NCBI RefSeq assembly: GCF_013343215.1
Contig: NZ_CP039143.1
Coordinates: forward strand, 310,001-374,000
Reading direction: 5' to 3'
From: Acinetobacter sp. 10FS3-1
Lineage (GTDB): Bacteria > Pseudomonadota > Gammaproteobacteria > Pseudomonadales > Moraxellaceae
DNA: 64,000 bases
The notes under the pieces are model-generated. The model saw only the letters and a list, made by a program, of their open reading frames with translations. It was not told where the DNA came from and did no database searches. How positions within the stretch are numbered: position 1 is the first letter of the stretch; the number at the start of each line of letters is the position of its first letter. Made by a program: the position numbers and the translations under genes. This document shows, piece by piece, positions 1 to 8,395 of the stretch.

Positions 1-1
1 T

Positions 2-232
2 CCAAGTATGCAGGACGGGGGGCTGGATGCTCTGGTGAATCAGCCGGCAACTGCAAAAAACTGGCTACCGGGCGGTTATGTTAAAGGGGGCTATCCAAAA
101 GACAGTTGGGAAAATGAACTGCAATATGTGATGCCGGGAACCGAGGGCCGTGCTTTTGATCTGTACTCATTTGGGGCAGATGGTCAGGCCGGTGGGGATG
201 GAACGGATAGCGATATTTATTATCAGCCTTAA
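2..232 (+). CDS. gspG: 3' end of type II secretion major pseudopilin GspG (partial)
   Basis: The open frame enters from the left edge and ends with TAA at 230-232; the N-terminal prepilin part lies outside the window. The visible 77 residues match the C-terminal globular domain of GspG: a QDGGLDALV segment, NWLPGGYVKGG, a W-N-x-L-QYV-x-PG strand and a terminal FGADGQAGGDGTDSDI loop, which in this family holds the calcium-binding acidic residues. GspG builds the periplasmic pseudopilus that pushes folded substrates through the type II secretin. The rest of the T2SS locus, if present, would be upstream. The identification rests on motifs recalled from the family and is fairly sure. Confidence 0.85.
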   Translation, partial: PSMQDGGLDALVNQPATAKNWLPGGYVKGGYPKDSWENELQYVMPGTEGRAFDLYSFGADGQAGGDGTDSDIYYQP

Positions 233-252
233 TCGAGAATCATTATAAATTC

Positions 253-310
253 TCACTGAATGGAATATATCACTTCACTTTATCGCTTATTTTTGTATTC
301 AGTGAAGTGA
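253..310. other. Two mutually exclusive inverted repeats downstream of gspG
   Basis: TCACTGAAT (253-261) can pair with ATTCAGTGA (297-305), or TCACTTCACT (270-279) with AGTGAAGTGA (301-310). The two stems share bases 301-305, so they exclude each other. The T-rich loop is not followed by a clean U-tract, so this is at best a weak gspG transcription end. The remaining 233-516 stretch is AT-rich and holds no convincing gene. Confidence 0.35.
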
Positions 311-516
311 TAATAGGTATTAATTATAAAATATAATATAAGCTTTTGAAAATTATATAAATTAAATAATAGAAACGATATGCGAGTTATAATAAGAATT
401 ATTCCCATGTTTATCTATTACAATTCTCGTAAGATATGAATAAAGCTACACTTTCTATTTATTTGAAAAAGCTCATAATGCTCTGAAAGGCACCTGACTC
501 GCCAACGGAGAAACAT

Positions 517-852
517 ATGAAAGCATTTATCTTGAAAGATGAAATCAACCAATTTCACTGGTTGATGCTGAAATCTGTTCTTCTGGTTTTAAGCATGTTG
601 CCGGTCAGTCAGGGAATCGTTCATTTATGGCAGAACACCGAAGGTAGCAGCCAGATTATGGTGGCTTTCTTTGCCATCAGTGTGATGAGCAGTTTAATGG
701 CTCTCTGTTTCTGGTCAGCATTAAATGCGAGTGTTATTCGCATTCAGGCCGAGCAAAGCTCAGCATTTGAACAGGCAGTAGTTTACATTTATCGTCATGT
801 ACCGATGCTCACTCTGGCCAGTATGATCTCTTATTTGGCGACTCAACTCTAA
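517..852 (+). CDS. Hypothetical two-helix inner-membrane protein
   Basis: 111 residues, unrecognised. Hydrophobic stretches at about residues 17-40 (LMLKSVLLVLSMLPV) and 47-70 (IMVAFFAISVMSSLMALCF) look like two membrane helices, and a third weaker one covers the C-terminus (MLTLASMISYLA). A purine-rich GGAGAA about 6 bases upstream of the ATG is a plausible ribosome binding site. It stands alone, with an AT-rich upstream region and a strong terminator just after the stop. No catalytic motif is visible and no function can be assigned. It is probably a real small gene because of its codon composition and clean boundaries. Confidence 0.6.
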   Translation: MKAFILKDEINQFHWLMLKSVLLVLSMLPVSQGIVHLWQNTEGSSQIMVAFFAISVMSSLMALCFWSALNASVIRIQAEQSSAFEQAVVYIYRHVPMLTLASMISYLATQL

Positions 853-865
853 ATACTGAAATGAA

Positions 866-894
866 AAAACCGGGACTATAGGTCCCGGTTTTTT
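866..894. terminator. Bidirectional rho-independent terminator
   Basis: Stem AACCGGGAC (868-876) with GTCCCGGTT (882-890), loop TATAG, flanked by A-run and T-run. It lies between the convergent small membrane gene and lnt and can serve both. Confidence 0.85.
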
Positions 895-909
895 GTTTTC
901 TCATTTCAA

Positions 910-2469
910 TTACCGTCTCGACTTGAAGCTGACATCTACCTTACGCGGACGGAAACGCCAGCCGACTAGCAATAGCAGAGCTGAGAAGATCATGACAGGC
1001 CAATCGCTGAGTTTCGTATACAGGGTTTGGCCCTGCATGGCTGGAAGTTCACCCCGTAATATGGCTTCCTGATCCATCGGGGCTTTTTTCACAATATGCC
1101 CCTTGTGATCAATAAACGCGGTTACCCCGGTATTGGTGGCGCGAATAAACCAGCGGCCATTTTCTTTGGCCCGCATTTGTACCATCTGTAAATGCTGCAA
1201 TGGGCCTGCTGTGCCGGTAAACCAGGCATCATTTGAAACAGTGACCAGAAAATCGCTCTGGCTGGCATTACGACGGGTTAAATTGGGATAAGCCACTTCA
1301 TAACAGATAGCCGAACCCAGATGCTGATTTTTCACATTCAGCGGCTGCTGGTTATCAGCACCACGTGAGAAACCACTCATAGACGGGTCATTTTGCAGGC
1401 CAGGCAAAACCCAGCTTAACCAGCCGGAGAGGGGGATATATTCACCAAACGGCACCAGACGCTGTTTCTTATAAAGCCCGCTAGACTCGTCACCTGTGGC
1501 CATAATACTGTTATAGTATTTTGGATAGCCTGCTGTCTTGGACTCTTCCAGATCCCAGTACGGGATTCCAGTAATCCATGCTGTACCTGACTTTTCTGCC
1601 TGTACTTTCATGGACTCTAAAAATTCCTGAATATCGGTCTGGAACATGGGAATTGAGGACTCAGGCCAGACAATCAGGTCACGTCCCCATTCGGTTTTGC
1701 TCAGATTGGCATAGATCAGCAGGGTTTTAACCTGGTATTCGGTTAACCATTTCAGATCCTGAGGAATATTGCCTTGAATCAGGGAAACCGTTAAAGGCTT
1801 CTGATTTTTTTGCTCGACAAAGCTCAATTGTGCTGCGCCCCATGCACCCAATAACAAGATGGCTGAAGGAATAGCCCAGAAAAAGCGTTTGTTTAGAATT
1901 TCGACCAGCGCACATGCCAGAACGATGACCACAAACGACACCCCGAATACCCCAAATAATGGCGCATAGGCATCCAGATAACGCTCGGTAAAGGCATAGC
2001 CGACAAAGAGCCACGGAAAACCGGTAAATACCCAGGTTTTTGCCCATTCAAAAAGTACCCACAATGGGGCAAACGTGAGCGGGGTTTCCGGGAAAAAACG
2101 GCGATAAACAAAGGTCTGAACCGCTGTAAATAAACCCATGACCATGGCCATGATCAGGATCATGACTAGACTCATAACCGCGCTGGTATCACCATAGACA
2201 TGGATAGAGGTATATAGCCAGAACGCTCCCACAAACCAGAGGCCGATTCCATAAGCCCAGCCGATACCGAATGCTTGTTTGGCACTACGTCCGCGTACAC
2301 AGGCATAGAGCAGTGCCGGTGACAAAATGGCCAGCCACCAGTAATGATAAGGTGCCAATGCTAAGCTGAATATGGCTCCTGCAAACAGGGCAATCAATAA
2401 TGGATAAATCAGAGGTAATGGTTTTTGTGGCGATGAAGTATGCACTAACTTGTCAAAAGACGCTCTCAT
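910..2469 (-). CDS. lnt: Apolipoprotein N-acyltransferase Lnt
   Basis: 519 residues, the normal length. Lnt adds the third acyl chain to the N-terminal cysteine of diacylated lipoproteins at the periplasmic face of the inner membrane, before Lol export. The N-terminal 210 residues hold several hydrophobic helices (for example 19-58, 70-118, 165-210), followed by the nitrilase domain. The catalytic triad is visible: E270 in VWPESSIP, K335 in YKKQRLVPFGEY and C389 in SAICYEV. A last helix (PVMIFSALLLLVGW) anchors the C-terminus. Its start codon overlaps the corC stop by four bases (ATGA), so the two are translationally coupled, the common corC-lnt arrangement of gammaproteobacteria. Confidence 0.95.
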   Translation of the reverse strand: MRASFDKLVHTSSPQKPLPLIYPLLIALFAGAIFSLALAPYHYWWLAILSPALLYACVRGRSAKQAFGIGWAYGIGLWFVGAFWLYTSIHVYGDTSAVMSLVMILIMAMVMGLFTAVQTFVYRRFFPETPLTFAPLWVLFEWAKTWVFTGFPWLFVGYAFTERYLDAYAPLFGVFGVSFVVIVLACALVEILNKRFFWAIPSAILLLGAWGAAQLSFVEQKNQKPLTVSLIQGNIPQDLKWLTEYQVKTLLIYANLSKTEWGRDLIVWPESSIPMFQTDIQEFLESMKVQAEKSGTAWITGIPYWDLEESKTAGYPKYYNSIMATGDESSGLYKKQRLVPFGEYIPLSGWLSWVLPGLQNDPSMSGFSRGADNQQPLNVKNQHLGSAICYEVAYPNLTRRNASQSDFLVTVSNDAWFTGTAGPLQHLQMVQMRAKENGRWFIRATNTGVTAFIDHKGHIVKKAPMDQEAILRGELPAMQGQTLYTKLSDWPVMIFSALLLLVGWRFRPRKVDVSFKSRR

Positions 2470-3305
2470 TGGCGTACTGCTCGAATCAGATGAATAGAAC
2501 GGGAATCTGCTGCAAGAATGGTAAATTGCCAGTTATCCAGTTCAATCACCTGACCTTCCAGATCACTTACCAGACCAATTTCCTGTAGCAATAATCCGCC
2601 CATGGTTTCCACTTCATCATCTGAGAACTGGGTATCCAGCATCGTATTAAAATACTCGATCGGGGTCAGAGCCTGAACAATCCAGGTGTTGGCGGTCGCT
2701 GGATCTTGATCTGGTACGATATATTGTGATTCTTCATCCGCATTGTCATGCTCATCTTCAATTTCGCCGACAATTTCTTCCAGAATATCTTCTAGGGTCA
2801 CCAGACCAGAGGTGGTGCCATATTCGTCGATGACGATGGCAATATGAGTCTGGGTATTTTTCAGCATGCGCAGAAGCTGATCCGAACGCGCACTTTCTGG
2901 TACAAACAGCGGCTGGCGCATCAACGCACGGATATCCACTTTTGCAGATGGCTCGGTCAAAAACGGCAATAAATCCTTGGCCAGCAGAATACCCACCACA
3001 TTATCCGGCTGATCCGATGAAAAGACCGGGAAACGTGAGTGTGCGGACTCCACCAGAACATGCAGAATATCCAGCAACTCATCATCTTCTTGCAAGCTGA
3101 TCATGGATGTTCTCGGCGTCATGACCTCGCGAACTTTGGTTGCAGGCAGATCAAGAACGCCTTCAAGCATGGCAACAGTATCGGGTTCTAAAAATCGACG
3201 TGAATCTTGTACTAGTTTTAGCAGTTCGTCGCGAGTTTCGGGTGCAGTTCCCAGCCATTTACGTAAGCCGCGCATACCCCACGACGGGCCTGATTCCTCG
3301 TGCAT
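2466..3305 (-). CDS. corC: CorC/HlyC-type CBS domain protein (magnesium/cobalt efflux accessory)
   Basis: 279 residues. Two CBS domains occupy about residues 60-190 (VMTPRTSMISL ... SRFPVF, then a second from LMRQPLFVPESARSDQLL to YGTTSGLVTLEDILEEIVGEI), followed by a CorC_HlyC domain from about 205 to the end. CBS pairs bind adenine nucleotides; in enterobacteria CorC is linked to Mg/Co resistance together with CorA. It lacks the membrane DUF21 domain, so it is the short soluble form (YbeX type). An AGGAAAGATC sequence precedes the ATG. It is the first gene of the corC-lnt pair. Confidence 0.9.
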   Translation of the reverse strand: MHEESGPSWGMRGLRKWLGTAPETRDELLKLVQDSRRFLEPDTVAMLEGVLDLPATKVREVMTPRTSMISLQEDDELLDILHVLVESAHSRFPVFSSDQPDNVVGILLAKDLLPFLTEPSAKVDIRALMRQPLFVPESARSDQLLRMLKNTQTHIAIVIDEYGTTSGLVTLEDILEEIVGEIEDEHDNADEESQYIVPDQDPATANTWIVQALTPIEYFNTMLDTQFSDDEVETMGGLLLQEIGLVSDLEGQVIELDNWQFTILAADSRSIHLIRAVRQ

Positions 3306-3506
3306 GATCTTTCCTAAAGACTCTTAATATCTAAAAAAACGTGATTTTATCATACCGCAGAAAATACACTTGTCTATTGTAATTGTGCTGTAAAATCCTG
3401 ATCAGATGGGTCAACAAGTATTTCACTGTCCGACTAAAACCGGATGCTGCAATGCCTGAGTCACTTTATGCTAAAATAGCCCGATTTTAAACTCCTGAGT
3501 CTGCCC

Positions 3507-3764
3507 ATGTCTGAAGCTGAAATGACGCCTAGTTTGCAATTAAATACCCGAGGTCTGCGCTGTCCCGAGCCGGTAATGATGCTGCATCAGGCGATCCGTA
3601 AATCCAAAGCCGGTGATGTGATTGAAGTTTTTGCAACGGATAATTCAACGTCTTGGGATATTCCAAAGTTCTGTATGCATCTGGGGCATGAATTGTTGTT
3701 GCAGGAAGAGCGTTTAGATGAAAATGGCAATAAAGAATTTCATTATCTGGTGAAGAAAGGCTAA
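3507..3764 (+). CDS. tusA: TusA-family sulfurtransferase
   Basis: 85 residues, typical for the family. TusA proteins accept persulfide sulfur from IscS on a cysteine and pass it on for tRNA 2-thiouridine synthesis or molybdopterin assembly. The signature LRCPEPVM lies at residues 17-24, with the sulfur-carrying Cys19. The fold continues through GDVIEVFATDNSTSWDIPKFC and LLLQEER. It is monocistronic. A TATGCTAAAAT element about 35 bases upstream could be a -10 region. A second in-frame Met at residue 6 is an alternative start. The exact symbol is likely but paralogues (SirA/YeeD type) exist. Confidence 0.85.
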   Translation: MSEAEMTPSLQLNTRGLRCPEPVMMLHQAIRKSKAGDVIEVFATDNSTSWDIPKFCMHLGHELLLQEERLDENGNKEFHYLVKKG

Positions 3765-4013
3765 TTGGGTTTAGGCAGATGAACTTGATCATTTGCCTTT
3801 TCTATTTAAGTACATACAGGTTCTACGGCTGTGTAAACCCTCTGCATTTAAAATAGAAAACCTGCTTGAACTAAAACAAGAAGAATTAAATAAAAATTTT
3901 TTACTTTCAAGCTCAACTCATAAGGAAAGCAAATAAACAGGTCAGATAAAACAGGCTAGGCTTAATCAATTAAATTCATTATAATGCCGAAAAAATAGTC
4001 ATAAAAATTAAAA

Positions 4014-6830
4014 ATGATAAGAATTTCTATTGCTCAGGTACTTAAACAATTGGGTTTAAGTGCGCAGAAACGTGCTTTACATGTTCAATTTTCTCATCCG
4101 CAACTCAATACAGAAGTTTTCCTGCAACGCATTGATGGTCAGCATGTTCTGAATCGGGGCGTGAAGGTTGAGCTCATCTGTCTATCTACCAATGCCTTGA
4201 TTCCGCTAAAAAAGTTTATAGGCACACAGGTCGCCGTCGATCAGGTGATAGATCAGGGGCAACTGTTTCGCAGTTCCGGGATTATCACCCAGGCTGCTCA
4301 GGGGCAGAGTGATGGAGCCTTAACACTTTATAAACTGACTCTAGAAGATGCAACCTCGCTCTGGCATAAACGCCGTAATAGCCGCGTATTTATGGACAAA
4401 AATGTCCGTGAGATTACTGAAGTTATCTTTAAAGAATGGCAGAGTAAAAGTCCACTATTTGCCGCGGCACTTAAGCTAGATTTATCCGGTTTACAGCAGA
4501 CTTATGATGTGCGTCCTTTTAGCATGCAGTCGAATGAAACCGACTATGATTTTTTAACCCGTTTATGGCGCAGTGAAGGGATTAACTGGCTGATTGATGA
4601 GTCTGAGCTGATGGTCGTGCATTCTTCTGCACCGATTGCAGCGCAAAAGCTCAGACTGATTGATGACAATCGCCACTATCAGGCATTACGTCGCCGGGCA
4701 GTCCGTTTTCATCGTTCCAGTGCGACAGAGCAGGTAGACAGCATTACCAGCTTTATTGCCGAACGGCAGTTACAGCCAACCGCTGTCCATATCCAGCGCT
4801 GGCATGCCGATCGCCTGAGTCAGGAAGAAGGCGCCGGTTCAGTACAAAGCAAGCATCAGCATAGCCAGATGCAGAACAATGCCAGTCTGGGACTGGAACA
4901 AGCCTGGCATATTAGTCCAGCATGGGTGACCGACCTTCAGCAGGAAGATCAGGCCACCCCAGCCTCAGCTGCACAAATCGAGAAGGTCAACCAGAACTTA
5001 CAACATTTTTATGCTGCACAGGCCAAGCAATTTCTAGCGACATCGACGGTACGCGATGCTCAGGTCGGTTACTGGTTCAGACTCGATCAGCATCCTGAAA
5101 TTGACCAGCATGAGGCGGCAGATAAAGAATTTTTAATCATCTCCAAGCACTTCTATAACCAGAATAATTTGCCGAAAGACCTGAATGCACAGGTCAGTGC
5201 GTTAATCCAGCAAAGCCACTGGCAGGTGACAGCAGTTAAGGATGCTGATGAGCGGCAGGCCAATCAGTTAGTCTTGCAACGTCGCAATATTCCCGTCGTG
5301 CCTGAATATCAACCTATATTGCATCGACCCCAGGCCTATCTGCAGCGGGCAAAAGTCGTCGGGCCAGCAGGGGAGGAAATTCATGTCGATAAATGGGGGC
5401 GAATCAAAATCCGTTTTCTATTTACCCGTTCGGATGACCATGCCCATGACAGTGGCGCAGGTAGTAATGACAGCGATACCGATTCAGCCTGGGTGGATGT
5501 TCTGACCCCGTGGGCAGGTGAAGGTTATGGGGTCCGTTTTTTACCACGCATTGGTGAAATTGTGGTGATTGACTTTTTTGATGGCAATATTGACCGGCCT
5601 TTTGTAGTAGGCCGAATTCATGAAGGTCAACGTTCAGCGACCAGATTTGATCAGAAAGGACAGCTACCAGAGACTAAAAAACTCAGTGGTATTCGTTCAC
5701 AAGAAGTGCAGGGGCAAGGTTTTAACCAGCTACGTTTTGACGATACCACCGGGCAGATCAGCGCACAGTTGCAGAGCAGTCATGCAGCCAGTCAGCTCAA
5801 TCTGGGCAACTTGAGTCATCCGAAACAACAGGCTGAAAGTGAAGGACGGGGTGAAGGCTTTGAATTGCGTACTGACCAATGGGGCGCAATTCGTGCCGGT
5901 GAAGGTTTATTGATCTCGACTCATAAACAGCAAGCTGCAGATGGCTCACATATGAATGCTGAACCGGCAAAAAACCAGCTGGAATCAGGTCTGCAGGCGA
6001 GTCAAGCTCTAAGTGAGGTGGCTAAAAATCAGCAAACTGATCCGCTTGAAATCTTTGAGAATTTAAAAAGCTTTATTGAGCAAATTGAACAAAAGGATCA
6101 AGACAAAGCAGCTGCCTTTAAACAGGCGATTATGATTCTGTCAGCCCCACAATCCATTGCGCTGAGTGCCCAGCAGGATATTCATTTATCTGCAGATGGT
6201 CAGATCAGCCATCAGGCAGCAGACAGTATTAACCTGAGTTCGCAGAAAAAGATTATTGGCCATGCCGCTTCAAAAATAAGTTTATTTGCCGCTCAAGAAG
6301 GTGTAAGAGCGTATGCGGCAAAAGGTAAAGTTGAACTACAGGCGCAGAATAATGAGATGGACATTATTGCGCGTAAAGGCGTCAAAATTATCTCTACTGA
6401 AGATCAGATCGAAATTACTGCAGCCAAAAAGATTGTACTAACCGCGGGCGGGTCACAGATTGAAATCAGTAGTGCGGGAATTTTGTCAACAACGGGTGGC
6501 AAGTTTGAGGTAAAGGCGGGGCAGCATTTATTCGTTAATGGAAGTCAGGTAAATACTTCCTTGCCAGCTTTACCTAGCTTTAAAAATCAGAACTGGATTG
6601 CTTTAGAGCATTTGGATGCTGATAATCAGCCATTTTCTAGCGTAGATTATAAAATATTTTTTGAAGGTAATCAAATCATTGAAGGTCAACTCGATGATCA
6701 GGGTAAAGCTCATCATAATAATGTACCTGAAAAGGCGATTAGAGTGGAATATGAGCAGGCTGAGATAATAGATAAACCTTGGGATACTTATGATCTGGTA
6801 TTAGATCGACTCGATAAAATAGAAGAATAA
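4014..6830 (+). CDS. vgrG: Type VI secretion tip protein VgrG with C-terminal extension
   Basis: 938 residues. VgrG trimers cap the Hcp tube of the type VI secretion system and carry effectors into target cells. Layout: gp27-like base domain at about 1-400 (RALHVQFSHPQL, DYDFLTRLWRSEGINWLIDE), gp5-type OB domain at about 440-545 (GRIKIRFLFTRSDD, WVDVLTPWAGEGYGVRFLPRIGEIVVIDFFDGNIDRPFVVG, in segments), a DUF2345-type repetitive beta region at about 560-850, then an extension of about 85 residues after NTSLPALPSF. The extension is more AT-rich than the body and may be a cargo-docking domain. The next gene starts on the base after the stop, so toxin delivery is coupled to this VgrG. The upstream Shine-Dalgarno is poor. 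No other T6SS structural genes are in view. Confidence 0.93.
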   Translation: MIRISIAQVLKQLGLSAQKRALHVQFSHPQLNTEVFLQRIDGQHVLNRGVKVELICLSTNALIPLKKFIGTQVAVDQVIDQGQLFRSSGIITQAAQGQSDGALTLYKLTLEDATSLWHKRRNSRVFMDKNVREITEVIFKEWQSKSPLFAAALKLDLSGLQQTYDVRPFSMQSNETDYDFLTRLWRSEGINWLIDESELMVVHSSAPIAAQKLRLIDDNRHYQALRRRAVRFHRSSATEQVDSITSFIAERQLQPTAVHIQRWHADRLSQEEGAGSVQSKHQHSQMQNNASLGLEQAWHISPAWVTDLQQEDQATPASAAQIEKVNQNLQHFYAAQAKQFLATSTVRDAQVGYWFRLDQHPEIDQHEAADKEFLIISKHFYNQNNLPKDLNAQVSALIQQSHWQVTAVKDADERQANQLVLQRRNIPVVPEYQPILHRPQAYLQRAKVVGPAGEEIHVDKWGRIKIRFLFTRSDDHAHDSGAGSNDSDTDSAWVDVLTPWAGEGYGVRFLPRIGEIVVIDFFDGNIDRPFVVGRIHEGQRSATRFDQKGQLPETKKLSGIRSQEVQGQGFNQLRFDDTTGQISAQLQSSHAASQLNLGNLSHPKQQAESEGRGEGFELRTDQWGAIRAGEGLLISTHKQQAADGSHMNAEPAKNQLESGLQASQALSEVAKNQQTDPLEIFENLKSFIEQIEQKDQDKAAAFKQAIMILSAPQSIALSAQQDIHLSADGQISHQAADSINLSSQKKIIGHAASKISLFAAQEGVRAYAAKGKVELQAQNNEMDIIARKGVKIISTEDQIEITAAKKIVLTAGGSQIEISSAGILSTTGGKFEVKAGQHLFVNGSQVNTSLPALPSFKNQNWIALEHLDADNQPFSSVDYKIFFEGNQIIEGQLDDQGKAHHNNVPEKAIRVEYEQAEIIDKPWDTYDLVLDRLDKIEE

Positions 6831-8372
6831 GTGATAAAAATGGCAGATTTTTTACCTTCGAGACAAGAATTATTAAATGCAATGGCAGCTATAGCTGCTC
6901 CTGTGAATAAAGCAATAAAAAAGGGACAAGAAACTTTAACTGATATTGCAGACTGGCTTTGGGTTGTGATTCAAGGGGATTTTGCTGAAGAGCAGAGTAC
7001 TGCTCAGATTGTTACCGGTACTGTGATCTCTATGATTCCATTTGTAGATCAGATCTGTGATATACGTGACTTATGTGCAAATGCTAAAAAAATTAAAGAC
7101 GATTTAAATAACCCATGGGCATGGATCGGGCTGATATTAACCCTTATTGGATTATTTCCTGTACTAGGTTCCTTATTTAAGGGCATATTTAAAGTACTTT
7201 TGGCTCCTATACGTAGATTTATGATGAGACCAGGAGCAAAATTAGTACAGTTAACTGGCACTAATATTTATAAGTTAGCTGAACCATCTATTGAAAGTGG
7301 GATTACTGAATTAAATAAATTTTTAGCACGTCCCGCAGTAAAAAAAGCTTTAAAAGATGCCAAGATTACCAATATTTATAAAGCAACAGCTGAAAAACTT
7401 AGAGAAATTAAAACTAAATTAACCAAACAAGCATTGCTTGAAGTATTTGATAAATTAATTGGATATTTAAGGCAAACAGTTAACTTTATTGATAAATACG
7501 GTAGCCAAATTATTGGACAGAAAGCTCGAAAAATGTTACAGGATGTATTGGATGTGCGTCAAGTTGCTAACCAAAAATTGGGTGAGTTTTTAAAACCTGT
7601 TCAAGATTTTTTAGAAAAGTTAGCTGCTCGAATAGATAAAGAAGCAGACCATGCGTATAAAGCAAAAACTAATATTAAAAATTTAACCCAATTTAGAAGA
7701 GTATCAGACGATGAAGAGTTAGATGCTTTTAGACAAAGGAAACCTAATTGGGTGCATAAAAAAATTAAAGGTGAAGAATTACCTTTTGAGCCTGCAAGCC
7801 AAGACCCTAAAACAGCAAATACTCCTTTGCATCCCAGCTTAGGAGATACCCAGTTAGCCTTAAAAAGCGGCTATTCTCATCCTCTCCAAGGAAAATATAA
7901 TACTTTTGCTGAAGATATGATTGAAGCTGAAGTTTTTAAAGAAGGCGATGTACTAGTACGTGTAGTCGCACCTGGGAGTTTGGATAATAGTATCTGTTGG
8001 ATGAGAAAATCTGAGTTTGATAAATTGAAAAGCCGTGAGGAATGGAGAGATAAGTTTGCAGTTTGGGCAAGCTGGAATAGTAATGGGGAATATCTTGAGT
8101 ATACTGTTCCAAAAGGTCAGAAACTGTATGGTTGGGAAGGTCCAGCAGCCTCTCAACAGCGAGGTGAGTTTTATTTAAAAGGTGGGGGAATACAAATAGT
8201 CTTGGATCCTAAAAATTTGATCCCTTCCGGCTTAAGTAAACGTAAATTAACTGGATGGGGGTATGGTACAGATACAATAATTGGTGATTTTTCAATTGTA
8301 GGTGTGCCAGCTTTAGAAACACGATTAGGAGATTATACTTTGGCTCCTCGTTCGGAAAATAAATCAAAATAA
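6831..8372 (+). CDS. Putative T6SS toxin effector, TNT/ART-like C-terminal domain
   Basis: 513 residues, starting GTG at 6831 directly after the vgrG stop; ATG at 6840 is an alternative. An N-terminal delivery part (about 1-130) carries hydrophobic segments at 57-73 and 97-125, the second with TLIGLFPVLGSLFKG; a recurrent segment of this kind is remembered from polymorphic-toxin effectors. A helical, lysine-rich middle follows (about 150-290). The C-terminal domain (about 350-513) has a beta-rich pattern: DVLVRVV with R376, ICWM, YLEYTVPKGQKLYGWEGPA, then KGGGIQIVLD at about 449-458. The order R, Y-x-V, W-x-GP, GGG-x-Q resembles tuberculosis-necrotizing-toxin or ADP-ribosyltransferase-fold NAD-consuming toxins. 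That assignment is an inference from memory. The gene is much more AT-rich than vgrG, as expected for swapped cargo. Confidence 0.7.
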   Translation: MIKMADFLPSRQELLNAMAAIAAPVNKAIKKGQETLTDIADWLWVVIQGDFAEEQSTAQIVTGTVISMIPFVDQICDIRDLCANAKKIKDDLNNPWAWIGLILTLIGLFPVLGSLFKGIFKVLLAPIRRFMMRPGAKLVQLTGTNIYKLAEPSIESGITELNKFLARPAVKKALKDAKITNIYKATAEKLREIKTKLTKQALLEVFDKLIGYLRQTVNFIDKYGSQIIGQKARKMLQDVLDVRQVANQKLGEFLKPVQDFLEKLAARIDKEADHAYKAKTNIKNLTQFRRVSDDEELDAFRQRKPNWVHKKIKGEELPFEPASQDPKTANTPLHPSLGDTQLALKSGYSHPLQGKYNTFAEDMIEAEVFKEGDVLVRVVAPGSLDNSICWMRKSEFDKLKSREEWRDKFAVWASWNSNGEYLEYTVPKGQKLYGWEGPAASQQRGEFYLKGGGIQIVLDPKNLIPSGLSKRKLTGWGYGTDTIIGDFSIVGVPALETRLGDYTLAPRSENKSK

Positions 8373-8395
8373 TATATAAATTCTAGGTTTTTAAT

